Part shown: positions 11,200-22,790 of the stretch, one piece after another
How positions within the stretch are numbered: the stretch's first letter is position 1
How the letters are laid out: the number at the start of each line of letters is the position of its first letter
Assembly (NCBI RefSeq): GCF_033118175.1
Contig: NC_083689.1
Location: 29,308,501 to 29,372,500, forward strand
Reading direction: 5' to 3'
From: Dama dama
Taxonomy: Eukaryota > Chordata > Mammalia > Artiodactyla > Cervidae
DNA: 64,000 nucleotides
The notes under the pieces: generated by a model
Databases searched by the model: none
What the model saw: only the letters and a program-made list of their open reading frames with translations
What the model was told of the DNA's origin: nothing
Program-made: the position numbers and the translations under genes

Positions 11200-12640
11200 G
11201 CATCCAGCTACTATGCTATATTAGTTCAATTTCCTGCTTGATGACGAATACTAGAAATTCTTTCCATGAGAGGATAGTATAATTTTTCTGGCTCCATTTA
11301 TCTAATTATTTTATTCCACTTTGATCTGAGTGATAGTTTAGTTGTGTATGGAATTTGGGGATGAATATTATTGTCTCAGCCTTAGGAAGATTCTTTCCCA
11401 TTGTCTCTTGTCAATACTCATTGTTGATGAGAAGTCTGTTATCCGTTTGTTTCTTTACAGGCATATATCTTTTCTTCCTGGTGGATTTTTAAGATTTTCT
11501 CTTTTTTGGCATTGATGGTCAAAAGGTCACATTATTACTTTTTAAAAAAATTTATTTATTTTTTAATTGAAGGATAATTGCTTTACAGAATTTTATTGCA
11601 TTATTACTTTTTGACATTTTACTACAATGTACCTATATGTGAATTTACTTACATTTTTTTCTACTGGAAACTTGATGAAATTCTTCAATTTGGAGCTATG
11701 TTTCTTATATACAAGAATATTCACATTCATTATTTGAATATTTCTTCTCCTCTATTCTCTGTAGGTATTCTGAGACCTTTTTTTCCATATGTCTTAAATT
11801 CGCTTTCATATTTTTTCATTTATTTATCCCTCTGTGCTGGATGCTGTGTGACCCAAGAGAATCTTCTCTCTTCTAATTCACTTATTCTCTCTCTTTTGGT
11901 CTAATGTTAAATTTGTTCTTTTAAGCTTTTAAAAATTTTAATTACTATATTTTTTTTGTTTCTAGAACTTCTGTTAGGTAATTTTTCAGATCTTATTCTT
12001 TGTCATACCACCTTGCCTTTGTTTTATGTTTTCCTTCCTTTCTTTTTTGAACATTGTAAATAATTTGAAGTCCTTTTGAAATTACTTCATTATCTCCATT
12101 CCCAGTATGCTGTGCAAATCCTGCATTTGTTTGCCAACTCACTCTTACGGTGGTTACTGTATTCAGCGTGGTTGTCATGTTATAATCTCTACTTTCTTGC
12201 AGTTTATCTCTGTGGTAGCCCCATTTGCATTAGTCTTTGATGGATTTTTAATGTTAATTTCCCAGCTTGAGGATATAGGACTTTGTGTATCACACATAGT
12301 CAGACCTCTATCCATGAACAGAGCAAGCTTAGGTTTTCAATTTCTTGTGGCCGATTATATTTCAACATACAACTGTAGATAGAAACTTCCTCCTAGTTAT
12401 TCCAGAAATTTGTTTCCATTTCATTTGTGAAACAGACTTTCCTGGCCCCTAGCTTTACACATGAAGGTTCAATTCTAGCTCTTTGCTCCCAAAATCCCAT
12501 GGTCTATTTTATCTTCTGCAAGTAATCCAGTCCTCAGCCATTAATTGATAACTTGTTCCTAATTTCTATTGAGCTTATTGGGATCAACTTCAACTCAGCA
12601 CTTTCACTTTGAGTTATACTGCACACCTAACATCTGAAAA
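11200..12640. repeat. Old interspersed repeat, family uncertain (L1-type likely)
   Basis: T-rich stretches such as 'tgttgatgagaagtctgtta', 'ttaagattttctctttt' and 'attactatattttttttg' recall a common, very old mammalian repeat seen beside L1M elements. I cannot fix the family or strand. The open frames at 11578-11904 and 12107-12382 encode hydrophobic low-complexity peptides typical of antisense retroelement sequence and are not genes. Confidence 0.35.
11544..11598 (-). mobile_element. Very short (55-bp) L1 3'-end insertion
   Basis: The reverse strand matches the last ~50 bases of the ruminant L1 3'UTR ('aagcaattatccttcaatt', then an A-rich tail). It is bracketed by a perfect 14-bp target-site duplication at 11530-11543 and 11599-11612 ('cattattacttttt'). 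This is an extremely 5'-truncated L1 integration inside an older repeat. Confidence 0.75.
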
Positions 12641-13963
12641 TTTCCTTTTTTTTTTTTTAGTTCCAATTTGGACCATATATTCAAGGTTTTTAAAATGGGA
12701 TGGGGGAATTGTTGTAACCCAACATTTCAACTTCTTCACTGCAGCTTGGGAGATCTCCTGCCTCTGATGTGTCTTCTTTAAAGGTGCAAAGTCCTGGGTC
12801 ATTGTCATTTATTTTCACTTCCGGTTACTTCTTTACCCAAAAGTCTGCTAAAGGAGTTAATTCTAAGGTGGAAAAAGTTTCTTCTTATTTGATAATGCCC
12901 ACTGTTACTACTTCAATTTTTTTTTAATGAAGATAAATCTTCAAAAAAAAAAAACAACAAACTTGAAGTTTGACAGTGTCACTGTCTAAGAAAGAATATC
13001 AAGGATATAGTTTCTACCACTATGTCATAATATTTGAAATTCTACCATTAGAAATTACTTTTATATAGTTACTATTTTATTTCTAAGACTCCTAAAAATC
13101 AGCATGTTACATTCAGTGATTAAAACCTCCAGAAATCACTTCCTTTTTGGCATTGTCTGATTTCCTAATAATAACTATCTGAAAAAACCCATGCATACAA
13201 TATGAGTCTTGATTGTGATGGTAGTGAAGTTATGTGAGGAAACTCAGACCCTATAAAACTATGTCACATGCAATGTTTGCTAATTCTATAATTGGAGTTG
13301 CATTAATATATGTATACACAGGCATATATGTGTGAATATATACATATACAATATTCTAAAGCATGATTCATTCTTATAATTACAGATTTGATTTTAAATT
13401 CATTTTTTTTTTTTTTACTACAGTTAGTGCTAAATGCTTATGAACTTTAAAAAATACAGTACTAATTTTTGACAGCATAAATACAAAAACTTTGAGACAG
13501 AAGAAATAATTGAGGTTGTAGGGGGAAAACATTTACTTTGATATTAGGATTTATTTTCCAAACTGTCAAGTTAGATTTAGAAAACCTCTAGCACTTTTAC
13601 AAAAAAAAAAAAAAGGCACGCCCATCAGCTTGTACAGATTTAGACGTGGCATCCCTCAGAATTAACTGCTCAGTTTAAACAACTCAGCAGCCCTGGAGGT
13701 TTTGCCTCTGAGCTATGCTTGCTAGGTGAGTTTACTGAAAGCAGTGGATTAACAGATACTCAATTATGATTTCCGTGGGTTGCCAAACTATGTTCTTAAA
13801 CTATCATTTAGCATTCTATATTTAGATAACTTACAATTTTTACTTTTCGGTAAAGAAGAATTTTTTTTGAAGTTCGTTTGTGGATTATAAAGTCATAGGA
13901 GTAGGAGGAAACAGTGTCCATTTCCTTTGCCTGCCAAACCCTCTGACTATGAATTTGAGCATG
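12641..13963. other. Unassigned DNA with homopolymer runs
   Basis: T11-T12 runs near 12650 and 13410 and A-rich runs near 12940 and 13605. A tract near 13305-13350 is rich in TATATG/ACACA. No gene, RNA or repeat family is recognised. Confidence 0.4.
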
Positions 13964-14338
13964 GTGCTATGGGCTGAATTGTCTCTTCCCTCCAGAAGTT
14001 CATATATTGATGTCTTAACCCTCAGTATGTAACCTTTTTATATTTGGAGATAAGGTCTTTAAAGAGGTAATGAAGGTAAAATGAGATCTTTGGTGTGGCC
14101 CCTAACTCAGTCTGACTGATGTCCTTAGAACAACATGCACTCATAAAAAGAAGGACCACAAAGACACAGCAAAAGGTAGCTGTCTTTGAGCCAAGAAGAA
14201 AGATCTCAAGAGAAAGCAACCCTGCCAACACCTTAATTTTGGACGTATAGCCTCCAGAAGTATGAGAAAATACATTTCTGTTATCTAAGCCACCCAGTCT
14301 GAAGTATTTTGTTATGGCAACCTTAGCAAACTAATATC
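13964..14338 (+). mobile_element. MaLR-type (MLT1/MST-like) solo LTR
   Basis: The start 'tgctatgggctgaattgtc', the middle 'tggagataaggtcttta' and 'tgatgtccttagaacaac', and the end 'aagccacccagtctgaagta' with 'ctaata' follow the ERVL-MaLR LTR pattern. Length (~375 bp) fits a complete LTR. No internal retroviral sequence lies beside it, so it is a solo LTR. The exact subfamily is not certain. Confidence 0.65.
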
Positions 14339-14865
14339 AGAGTAATAATTCCTTTTCTCCAGTCTCCACAGTAATTAATGGAAATCTCTGCCTGAGTTCA
14401 GTTTCATTCCTAGTCTTTGAGGCCTGGGAGGGACAAAAATGTATCCATTGACAAAAAATTAACAAGACAAAACACAGCAGCACACTAGAGCAAACCTTTG
14501 TTTTCTAGAGGCTGAAAAGGCAACTGAATATCTCTTGGATGTGAGCATTTTGCTATTTTTATTTCTTTGCTATATAGGATTAAAAAAAATGGTCTGAGAG
14601 ATAAATTTGGAATGAATAAAAGATAGGTAAGAAATAGGAATTCACTTTTTTTTGTTGTTCCACTTTAGGTTTTTTTTTCCAGGGAAATGGATAATTTGTT
14701 GCAAAAATGTACACTTTTTTCCCTTCCTGACTGGTAAAACCACCAGTATGTTTTCTAACTTGTCAGAGATCCTTGTCTATGTCTATTTTGCCATCAGTAT
14801 ACAGTTGCAGGGGTTACAGCTGGGGAAACCATACTGCAACTATATTCAAGAGTATTTAATGCCTC
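14339..14865. other. Unassigned DNA
   Basis: No recognised repeat, exon or RNA. The open frame beginning at 14652 continues into the neighbouring SINE and is an artefact. Confidence 0.4.
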
Positions 14866-14877
14866 TATGGAGATCAG

Positions 14878-15080
14878 GCTTCCCTGGTGGCTCAGAGGAT
14901 AAAGTGGCTGCCTGCAATGCGGGAGACCTGTGTTCGATCCCTGGGTTGGGAAGATCCCATGGAGAAGGAAATGGCAATCCACTCCAGTATTCTTGCCTGG
15001 AGAATCCCATGGACTAGAGGAGCCTGGCAGGCTACAGTCCACAGGGTCACAAAGAGTCGGACACAACTGAGCGACTTCAC
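14878..15080 (+). mobile_element. Bov-tA SINE, complete
   Basis: Close to consensus, with head 'gcttccctggtggctcag', B box 'gttcgatccc' and tail 'gacacaactgagcgacttca'. The 12-bp target-site duplication is 14866-14877 and 15081-15092 (one mismatch). All open frames here are SINE-derived. Confidence 0.95.
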
Positions 15081-15092
15081 TATAGAGATCAG

Positions 15093-15168
15093 TGGAGCCT
15101 GGCAGGCCCTAGTCCATGAGGTCGCAAAGAGTCAGACACGACTTAGCAATTGAACACCGACAATAGCA
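15093..15168 (+). mobile_element. Bov-tA/BovB tail fragment
   Basis: Contains 'tggagcctggcaggccctag' through 'gagtcagacacgactt' and a degraded AAC-type tail. This older, severely 5'-truncated copy begins exactly after the right target-site duplication of the neighbouring SINE, which therefore inserted at its 5' edge. Confidence 0.8.
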
Positions 15169-15959
15169 ACATAGAAATCAACAAAGACACAAAGCCCTGA
15201 TTCTAATTATTTATCTGAGAAGTAAAATTACCTTTAAAAAAACTGAAAATAAAAACCCGGTAAAACATTGTATTTCTTCGTTAATCTAATTTTTATTGCA
15301 GATATTTTAAGAAATTGGACAATTTTTACTTTGATAATTTTAAAAATACATTTCACAGTGTTTGCTATTCTTCACCTAGCTCCTCCTACAGCAATTTCTT
15401 TTGTTCCTTCCTATCTCTTCTTTTTGGTTTCCAGCAATGATGTTAAAAATAAACAAACCCTTTAGAAATTGTAGTGCTCTCACACATATCTGAAGGACAA
15501 AGGTGGGAGGTAGTTTGTGTTTCTTTGCAGACTCCAGAAAATGTTTATTAAGTTAGCTACCATAAAACAATTCTGAAAAAAAAAATGTGCAGGAGAATCT
15601 AAATTTCCCATTTTATTTGCTTGATTTGTACTTGAAACTTTTCCAACCCACCCTTCTCTCACTTTTCACTTCAGATCTGCAGTTTCAACTTACTTCTAAC
15701 CAAGTGTACTTATGTCCCATAGGCAAATCAAAGGCAGTATGTTCAAAATGAAATTCTCTTTCCCCAACCTGTTCTTCAATAGCTTCCTCCCTCTGTGAAT
15801 GTCACTCACCCTCCACTCCATCCTCAAGCTTTTGCTTCTGACGGGGTTCTCCCCGTTCCCTCTGCTTTTCTCCAGTTCTTGCAGTTGACCTTCGTTATTC
15901 CTTATTCGACCCTCATTATTCCTTATTCCCTGTGGTCTCCATCCACAGAAAGCCATCAC
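15169..15959. other. Unassigned DNA
   Basis: No recognised exon or repeat. Imperfect short duplications of 'attccttattc' occur at about 15893-15927. The minus-strand open frame across them (15696-15959) is repetitive for that reason and not a gene. Confidence 0.4.
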
Positions 15960-15969
15960 CTTTGACCCA

Positions 15970-16500
15970 GATTCCTGCAGTATCCTGGGTCCCTCCTCTC
16001 CAGTTCATTTTCTACATTGCTCTCAGTTTGACATTTCTAAAATACCAATCTGATTATATCTACAACCATTCAGTAGCTACCATCTGCTCTTAGCCATACT
16101 TACCTCGTTAGACTTATTTCTGAACATGTTTTTATTCCAAAATATGCCTATGCTCATTTTTGAAGAAATGAACATTATTTCCCTTTGCTTCATAGTCTCG
16201 CTCACCTGTACTCTTATGCATATTTTGGGTCTCAATTTATATGTCATTTCTTCTAGGAAAAGCCCTCACCTTCTCCCAGCCTCAGTTAAGGACTCTTGCC
16301 AGGTGTTGTCACGAAGGGGTGTGTTTACACCTACCTCAGCACTCTTCATACTGCTTTGCAAATGCCTTTTAACTTGCTTCAGTCATCCAGCAGTCTGAGA
16401 GTGCCAGAGGACAGAGGCAAGCTTTATGCTGTTCACTGTTCTGTGAACACAGAACCTAGCACATAACTGATGATGAATAAGTATTTATTAAATGAACAGA
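15970..16500 (+). mobile_element. L2 LINE 3' end
   Basis: Decayed L2 sequence on the plus strand: 'gacatttctaaaataccaat' with 'ctgattatatc', later 'aacacagaacctagcacata', ending in 'aataagtatttattaaatga', the typical L2 terminus. Ancient mammalian repeat without coding capacity. The open frame at 16126-16398 lies inside it. Confidence 0.6.
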
Positions 16501-16657
16501 TAAAAAGTAATTAGAAAACAAAATTCACACTATTTCTGATGGACCCCTTGTTTGGTCTTTTTGTTTGTTAGAAGCGTAACATACCAAAAAAAAAAAAAAA
16601 AAAGAAGTGTAACAGATTACTCAAATGTGCTTGAAAAATCCAGAGGTTACCTTCTGC

Positions 16658-16873
16658 GAAGTGAAAGTGTTAATGACTCAGTTCTGTCCAACTCTTTGTG
16701 ACACCATGGACTGGGGCTTGCCAGGCTCCTCTGTCCAAGGAATTCTCCAGGCAAGAATACTGGGGTGGATTGCCATTCCCTTTTTCAGGGGATCTTCCCA
16801 ACTTAGGGATTGAACCCTGGTCTCCCACACTGCCGGCAGATATATTCTTTATCTTTTGAACCACCAGAGAAGC
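16658..16873 (-). mobile_element. Bov-tA SINE
   Basis: Reverse-strand Bov-tA from 'gaagtgaaagtgttaatgac' (3' side) to 'ttgaaccaccagagaagc' (5' head), with 'ctctttgtgacaccatggac' between. Several mismatches from consensus. No clear target-site duplication seen. Confidence 0.92.
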
Positions 16874-19800
16874 AAAGGAACATTTATCTTATTACCTTAT
16901 GAGGATTAAGGTATTCCCATAAGGAGTCTTATTCCTTATTCCTCATACAAGTCTCAAGGACAGTGTGATGACAGGGAAGAAAGTTAAATGGTTCTGATTC
17001 CAAATGGATCACAACATTGACTCTTTTGTCCATTCCTGTTACTTAATAATAGAATAAACAAGTAAGCGCCATGACTCACTGCTCTTCTCAAGCGTAATGT
17101 ATTCTTCCCAATGGTTTATAATTATTCAAGAGAAGTCTAGCCTTTTTTCCCAGAGTACATGCATCAAAAGTGAAGAATAAATTTCTTTAAAACATTGGAT
17201 AGAGATTTTTAAAATAATGAATCAGACCTGCAAATTGTTAGCAAATAATGGGTGGGAAATCCTGGAGCTTGGTCAAAGATTTTACACAGAGTCCAGGTAT
17301 ATGTGTGCTTCTTGTTTTTCTTTTCCAGGAACTGTTAGGACTACTCCAAAGGAGTAGGAAGTTACTATCTGACAGATTAGATCAAGTTGGAGGAAAGAGT
17401 TCCTTTATTGTTTTGACATTTATATGTTGGTCCAGTACTTCAATAAAGTCCTTGTACATTGCACAGCTGTGTCCGGGGCAGGAGAGGCTCGCCAGCGTTA
17501 ATGCCAGCAGCACAAAGAGTTCTTCTGCTGACCGTGCCTAATACTTTTATACTGATTAAATATTTAAGAGCCAGAAGGTTCCGTATTTAAAGACAATAAA
17601 CCATGCCAATGTAAATCAAAGTTTCAAAATGTCAGACGGCTCTAAGACTTCGGGCTAATCATTCACCATGAGAATGATAAAAAATTTTCTAAACTGAAAC
17701 TGAGTTTTTCTATGTTGCCATCAAGAATATCTAAAGTGGGGGAGACTTCAGGGCAACATTCTTCTTCTTCTTTTAGGATTTATTCCCAAAGGACACAGTG
17801 GATATCATATCCCACCCCACCCCCCAAAAAAGGAAAGTAGGTGTTAGAAGAAAGCGCTCAAAACTGCCCTTGAAGTTTACTACCAAGATTCAGAGTCTTG
17901 ACAGACCAAATGGGTATTCGGTGCCTGCAGAAAAACCTGTGCTCCTTTTACTCTTCCTAGAAGGAATGAAGACACAATTCAAGTTTTCTAAAAAGAGCTC
18001 TGCATTTCGGGAATTTTCATGGCTTAATTTGTAAAGCTGCCCAGTCCTCCTCATATTTTGCTTCTTCCACTGCCAACACCTTGGAACACAGGCCTTGGAG
18101 AGCCTAAGTGGCTAATTCATCCACTTCACTAATGTGTTATTCAGCATTTCTGTTTTCTTTTGATCTATCATATTTTAAAAATAAGTATAAATGTTTTAAT
18201 AGTTGACTTCAAATTATCTGTAGAAAGGTATACTGATAAAAAATGTGATTCTTTTAAAAAATTATTAAAATTATCACCACGATGTCATCAGGACACTTGG
18301 AGGTAGAAAAACCTGAGAAGTGGTCTTTATTCTTGTTTTCTAGTAAAACATACTCAGTTCTAAGTGCATTACAAAATTTATTTCAAGATCATTATGGATC
18401 AAAACTCAGCAAGGAGAAGAATGACTAGGTTTAAACCACAGAAGAATTGGAGACAGTTGTCTTTTGAAGACACAAATTCCAGATTTTCTTGAAGCCAAAT
18501 TTTCGCTAAAATCTTAAAGTACTCTTAAAAGATAAACAGACAGTCCATTTTATCTGTGGTTCAGAAACACACAGATTGGACATGGGACAGCCAAAAGGAG
18601 ATAAGAATTTGTCATTTGTTTAGTTTCATCTATGCTAAAATTGTTTCTTTGGCGAGTCAGCTGTATCCCCAGTAAAAAATGAAAGACTCATGTTTATACC
18701 GCTCTGACTTTAATACATTTCAGAGTACGTTGTGATTTAAAGCACTGGTTCTTACATTTATTTTTTTAAATCATAAACCATTTCAGTGAACGGGGATGGA
18801 GAAAGTCAAAATTTCTAGTCCATCTACTTATTTATTTTTCCTTTTCAATTAAAAAGAACTCAGTGATAGCAAAGAAGGAAAAAAGAAACAATTTGTAATC
18901 TGAGCTTATACACATGTGCTATAAACAGTGCCCTCTAAACCAAAAAATAATACATGTATTTTTATCACACTTATCTTGATAGTGTGTTGTAACTCACTTA
19001 GTCTGTACAAATTCAATTAGCACACCTACCAACAGGGTGCATGTAATTAGCCGTTTCATGGGGGTGGATTGAGATGGTGATGTATGGGTTGTATATATTT
19101 TCTCTAGCATTAGTGACTTGGGTGATTCCTATTTAAACTTCAATATGTGCATATTCTAATAAGTAGTTCGCTGAAAGATATAAGCTAATAATGCAAATAT
19201 TCACTAACAATAACCAGGTAAGCTTTAACCAAATGATCCTCAATATCCAGAAAAATCCTAAATAAATTAAATTGAAAATTATGAAGATAAACTGACTTTA
19301 ATTTATAATTACAAAGCAAAGATAAGCTACAAGGTTGATGAAACCCTGAGAACACAGCACACTGGTTGTTTACATGCATTCCAGTAGCTCTCCAGCATTG
19401 CAGACATTGTCACAGACTGACTGCTTACAAACTACCTTCTTCCTGAAATTCTAACAGGTGCCAAGTTTAGTTTATGAACCTCAAATATCAGTAATGCATA
19501 TTAATTTATCTTCTATTTAACTATTAGAAAAATCTTTAGTTTTTCATAAAAGTGAAAGTGCGTGTGAAATTGTATATGTTTGGCAATAAATAGAAGAAAG
19601 GACTTGTATTTTTGGATTGGCTGAAGGCCTTCAGGAGGCCTTCAAAAGAACCAGGGACTGTGGGCTATGCCTTTGGAAACCTAGGTATAACAAACCTAGA
19701 AGAGCTGTGGCCTCCTGGGCTGCGAGTTGAAGGGCTGGTGAACCACTCAGAGCCAGAAGTATGCCTGATGGGGTATATTTGGCCGTCCTTCAAGGACCGG

Positions 19801-22480
19801 GGTGCTGCTGAGACATTTCAGCTGCTTACGGGCTTTGAACCAGATGGCCTCCAAGGGTCCTGCTGACATTGGGAGTCACTATTTATGGCAGATGAGATGA
19901 CCACATGTTTCTGCTCAGAGCTTTATTTGCTATACAGTTTATTTCAAAGATAGTACTTCTCATATTCTGGAGAGATACCACACATATGACCTCCTGGCTT
20001 CCGGGCTACGTCTCAGAACTGTTCCTCTGTTGATATTGGGGATAACTTGTTTTTATACCTGTTGTAAACTGGGAATGAGTCTTAACAGATAAAACAGAAG
20101 CAGTACTATTAGCAATCCCTTTCTAAGTGACCACACATTCTTAATCCTTCACATGGCTCTTCAGGCAAACACTTAAAGAATCTTTACTTTTATAAGAGTA
20201 TCAAAATTTGGTCAAAGAGCGGGACCATTCTATTATGGTATTCCTGTCTGAATATCCAGATTCTCTTAAAGGTCAGCTCATGGACTTGAAAACTACCAAG
20301 TTTGTCCTCTCCTGTTTAAAGCCTTTTAATGAAAACTTGCACTGTTTGCCTTGAAACAAGAATGTTTGAGTTCAAAGATTTGGCACCAATGCAGCCTCCT
20401 TTATTTTGACATAGGTGGTGAAAAAATAGCTACTTTGTAAGAAGCTGCATGACTTCCTGAATGTTCTCTTTTCCAAGAGAGAGTGACCCTGAGTGGAGGA
20501 CAACATCTCCAGCCGGGCAGGAGAAGAGAAGGTGGGTGAGTTATGTGGTGACCCTGCTTTCTATAGAGCACTCCGGGCTCCCGTCTCCATGAATCACAAT
20601 TGATTTTTTTAACCCAGATTTCATTTTGATCGATCTTAGACAGTGTTGACATTGATGCTCTCTAAAATCTAGGCAACTGTATCTTTGTCCTTGCGTCTGT
20701 GAAATTCCATGAGAAAAGTGTTCAGAAAGAACTTCATTCAGTGAAAGATGTGGAGAGTTCTGGAAATGCTCAAACAAAACCTGTTGAATTTATATGAACC
20801 CCCAGTGAGGAAAACATTAAGAACAGGGGTTTCGAAAGAAAAATTTTCCACATTATTTCACAGGTCCTGCTTCCTTTCTGAAAGTTGCTTGTTTGCTTTT
20901 ATAAATAATATTTTCTCCAGCTGGCACACTTAAACAGGATCCATTGAAATAAATTTCATGGGACATTGAGCAATTCCAGTCCTTTTCTCAATCAAAACTA
21001 AAGGTTATATTATTTGTTCTGTCCTTCCCTTTTGAGTGGCTAGGAAAGAAGTTGTTGATATTATTGTTAATGTTTCAAAGAAACCTACAGCTGCTAAGTT
21101 CTTTTCTTAAGTGAAGCACAGCTTTCCACCTTGGTCACGGCCCTGACGATAGGCTCTTCTAGGTGTTACTATTTCTCAAAGAGCAAGAGGTGGTATTGGA
21201 CGTCTCAATTCTTCCATTGGTTTGCTCTCATTCCTCTCCTGAATGTGTTCGTGGTTAGGAATGTTGCTATTGGCTGGAAGCACATGCTGATGTGACCACC
21301 TCGTTGGTCTGGCGTGCCGGGTGGCATGAGGACTGAGCATTTTGGAAATGCTCCTGATTTCCATCAGCATAGAAAATATTGACTAGTTGGCAATTAGAGG
21401 TCAGATCAGTAATGATTCTTTTGTGTGGGCATAGATGGAACAGAAAGCCTTTCACCAATTTTAATAAAAACTCTGAAACATGATTGTAAAGGAGCACTGG
21501 GGAAAATCCTATGACCTCTTTGGAACATATAAGAAGGACTCTCAGGGTGACCCTAGAGGTCAGAGACAAATGGCACTTTGGGGATGGCTCTTTCCAAAGA
21601 GAGCATCATGTTCTCACTGGCTGCTGTAAGGCAGAGACCCCAACAAGACTTGAGAATAGAATTTATTGGCCAACATGGTGAAAAGTTGGCCCAGTGTAGC
21701 TTTGTGGTCTTTAACCCATATGATGGAGGGAGGCTGGTCACTAGTAAAATAAGCTTCAGGGTGGGGAACTGAACTGGGAAAATAAGTAGAGAGAGGAGCA
21801 GAACATATTTCATGTTTAAGAACATATTAAAATGTGAATTCTAACAAGGAGGCTTATGGAGGCTTCTGGACTCTTCCAAGGGCGTATGGGTCAAACTTGC
21901 ACTCAGTGATAAAAAGCAAGGGCCTCTTTCTGACAGATTTAGACCTGGCAGATGGCAGGGGAAAGGGGTGTGGTTGCAAACAGCCCCAGGCTTTGTCAAT
22001 ATCAACTGTACCTGCAGATGTGAAAAGACAGACTTTCCTCATACAGTGTGGGAGAACCACCTGGGTGGTGGGATTACCATCTGCACCCGCGCTGTAGTAA
22101 CGTAGTAACGATTCAGAGCACCGGTACAAAAGCAACCAAATGCCCTCAGAGGCACGGTTAAGAAAGGGGCGGGTTTACTTGGAATTTTGCAGAGCCGATA
22201 AGCAAGATACTTCTCTGGGTTTGGGCACTTCGTGAAGAGTCTTGAGGGATACTGGTTCCTTTTCTCCCTGGACATCTTGCCCTGAGGCCTGGCACCAAGA
22301 ATGGTATCTAGGCCACAACACAGACATAGTCTAACCCTGAAGCCAGGTGTCACTCACCGTGCCTCAGGGCCCTGGACGTCTGGTATAGCGTCTAACCCTG
22401 TAGCAGCCCCTCATATTTGAGGGCCGTCTTGCTGGTCATGTTTCAGAACTCTTCGTCTGCAGAAATCTGTGCTCTGAAAC
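16874..22480. other. Long stretch without recognised repeats or genes
   Basis: About 5.6 kb in which I recognise no SINE, LINE, LTR or DNA transposon, unlike the rest of the window. Open frames at 17248-17541, 17798-18034, 19612-19866 and 21267-22353 show no domain I know. A minus-strand frame at 17384-17539 looks signal-peptide-like but is preceded directly by a stop. Parts (19610-19880, 20400-20800, 21560-22340) are less A+T rich. It could contain very old repeats, conserved noncoding elements or an unrecognised pseudogene. Confidence 0.4.
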
Positions 22481-22489
22481 CAGGCATGT

Positions 22490-22790
22490 GGGCTTTGCTT
22501 TTCCCAGAGCTCTGATGGAATGTCCTTCCCTGAGGTCATTCCCTCACTCCCTCTCATTTCTGCTTTGATATTATTTTACAGTGAGACCTTTCCCGATCAC
22601 TCTGTATAAAATAACCTTCTCTCCTAGGATCCACCCAATCCCCTTACTCCACTTTTGTCTTAAGCAATTTTGCACCATATGACATTTTAAACATTCACTA
22701 GTTTTTTTTTTTTTTTTGCATTTATCACTCCACTACAATATAAGTTCCATGAAGGGATTTAGTCTGTTTTGTTGACTGTGTAAATAAGCA
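22490..22790 (+). mobile_element. L2 LINE 3' fragment
   Basis: The series 'tgagacctttcccgatcac', 'catttatcactccactaca' and 'aagttccatgaagggattta' follows the L2 3' region on the plus strand. It is interrupted by a T16 run near 22701-22717. Decayed and noncoding. Confidence 0.6.

Noticed and set aside
17384..17539. Minus-strand frame resembling a secreted small protein (hydrophobic leader, then Cys-containing segment)
   Set aside because: A stop codon directly precedes the frame, there is no ATG start or clear acceptor, and I know no matching family. About 51 open codons is within chance.
19600..22360. Possible endogenous retrovirus internal region suggested by several adjacent minus-strand open frames
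   Set aside because: No reverse transcriptase, protease or integrase motif, no primer-binding site and no flanking LTR pair could be found in these frames.
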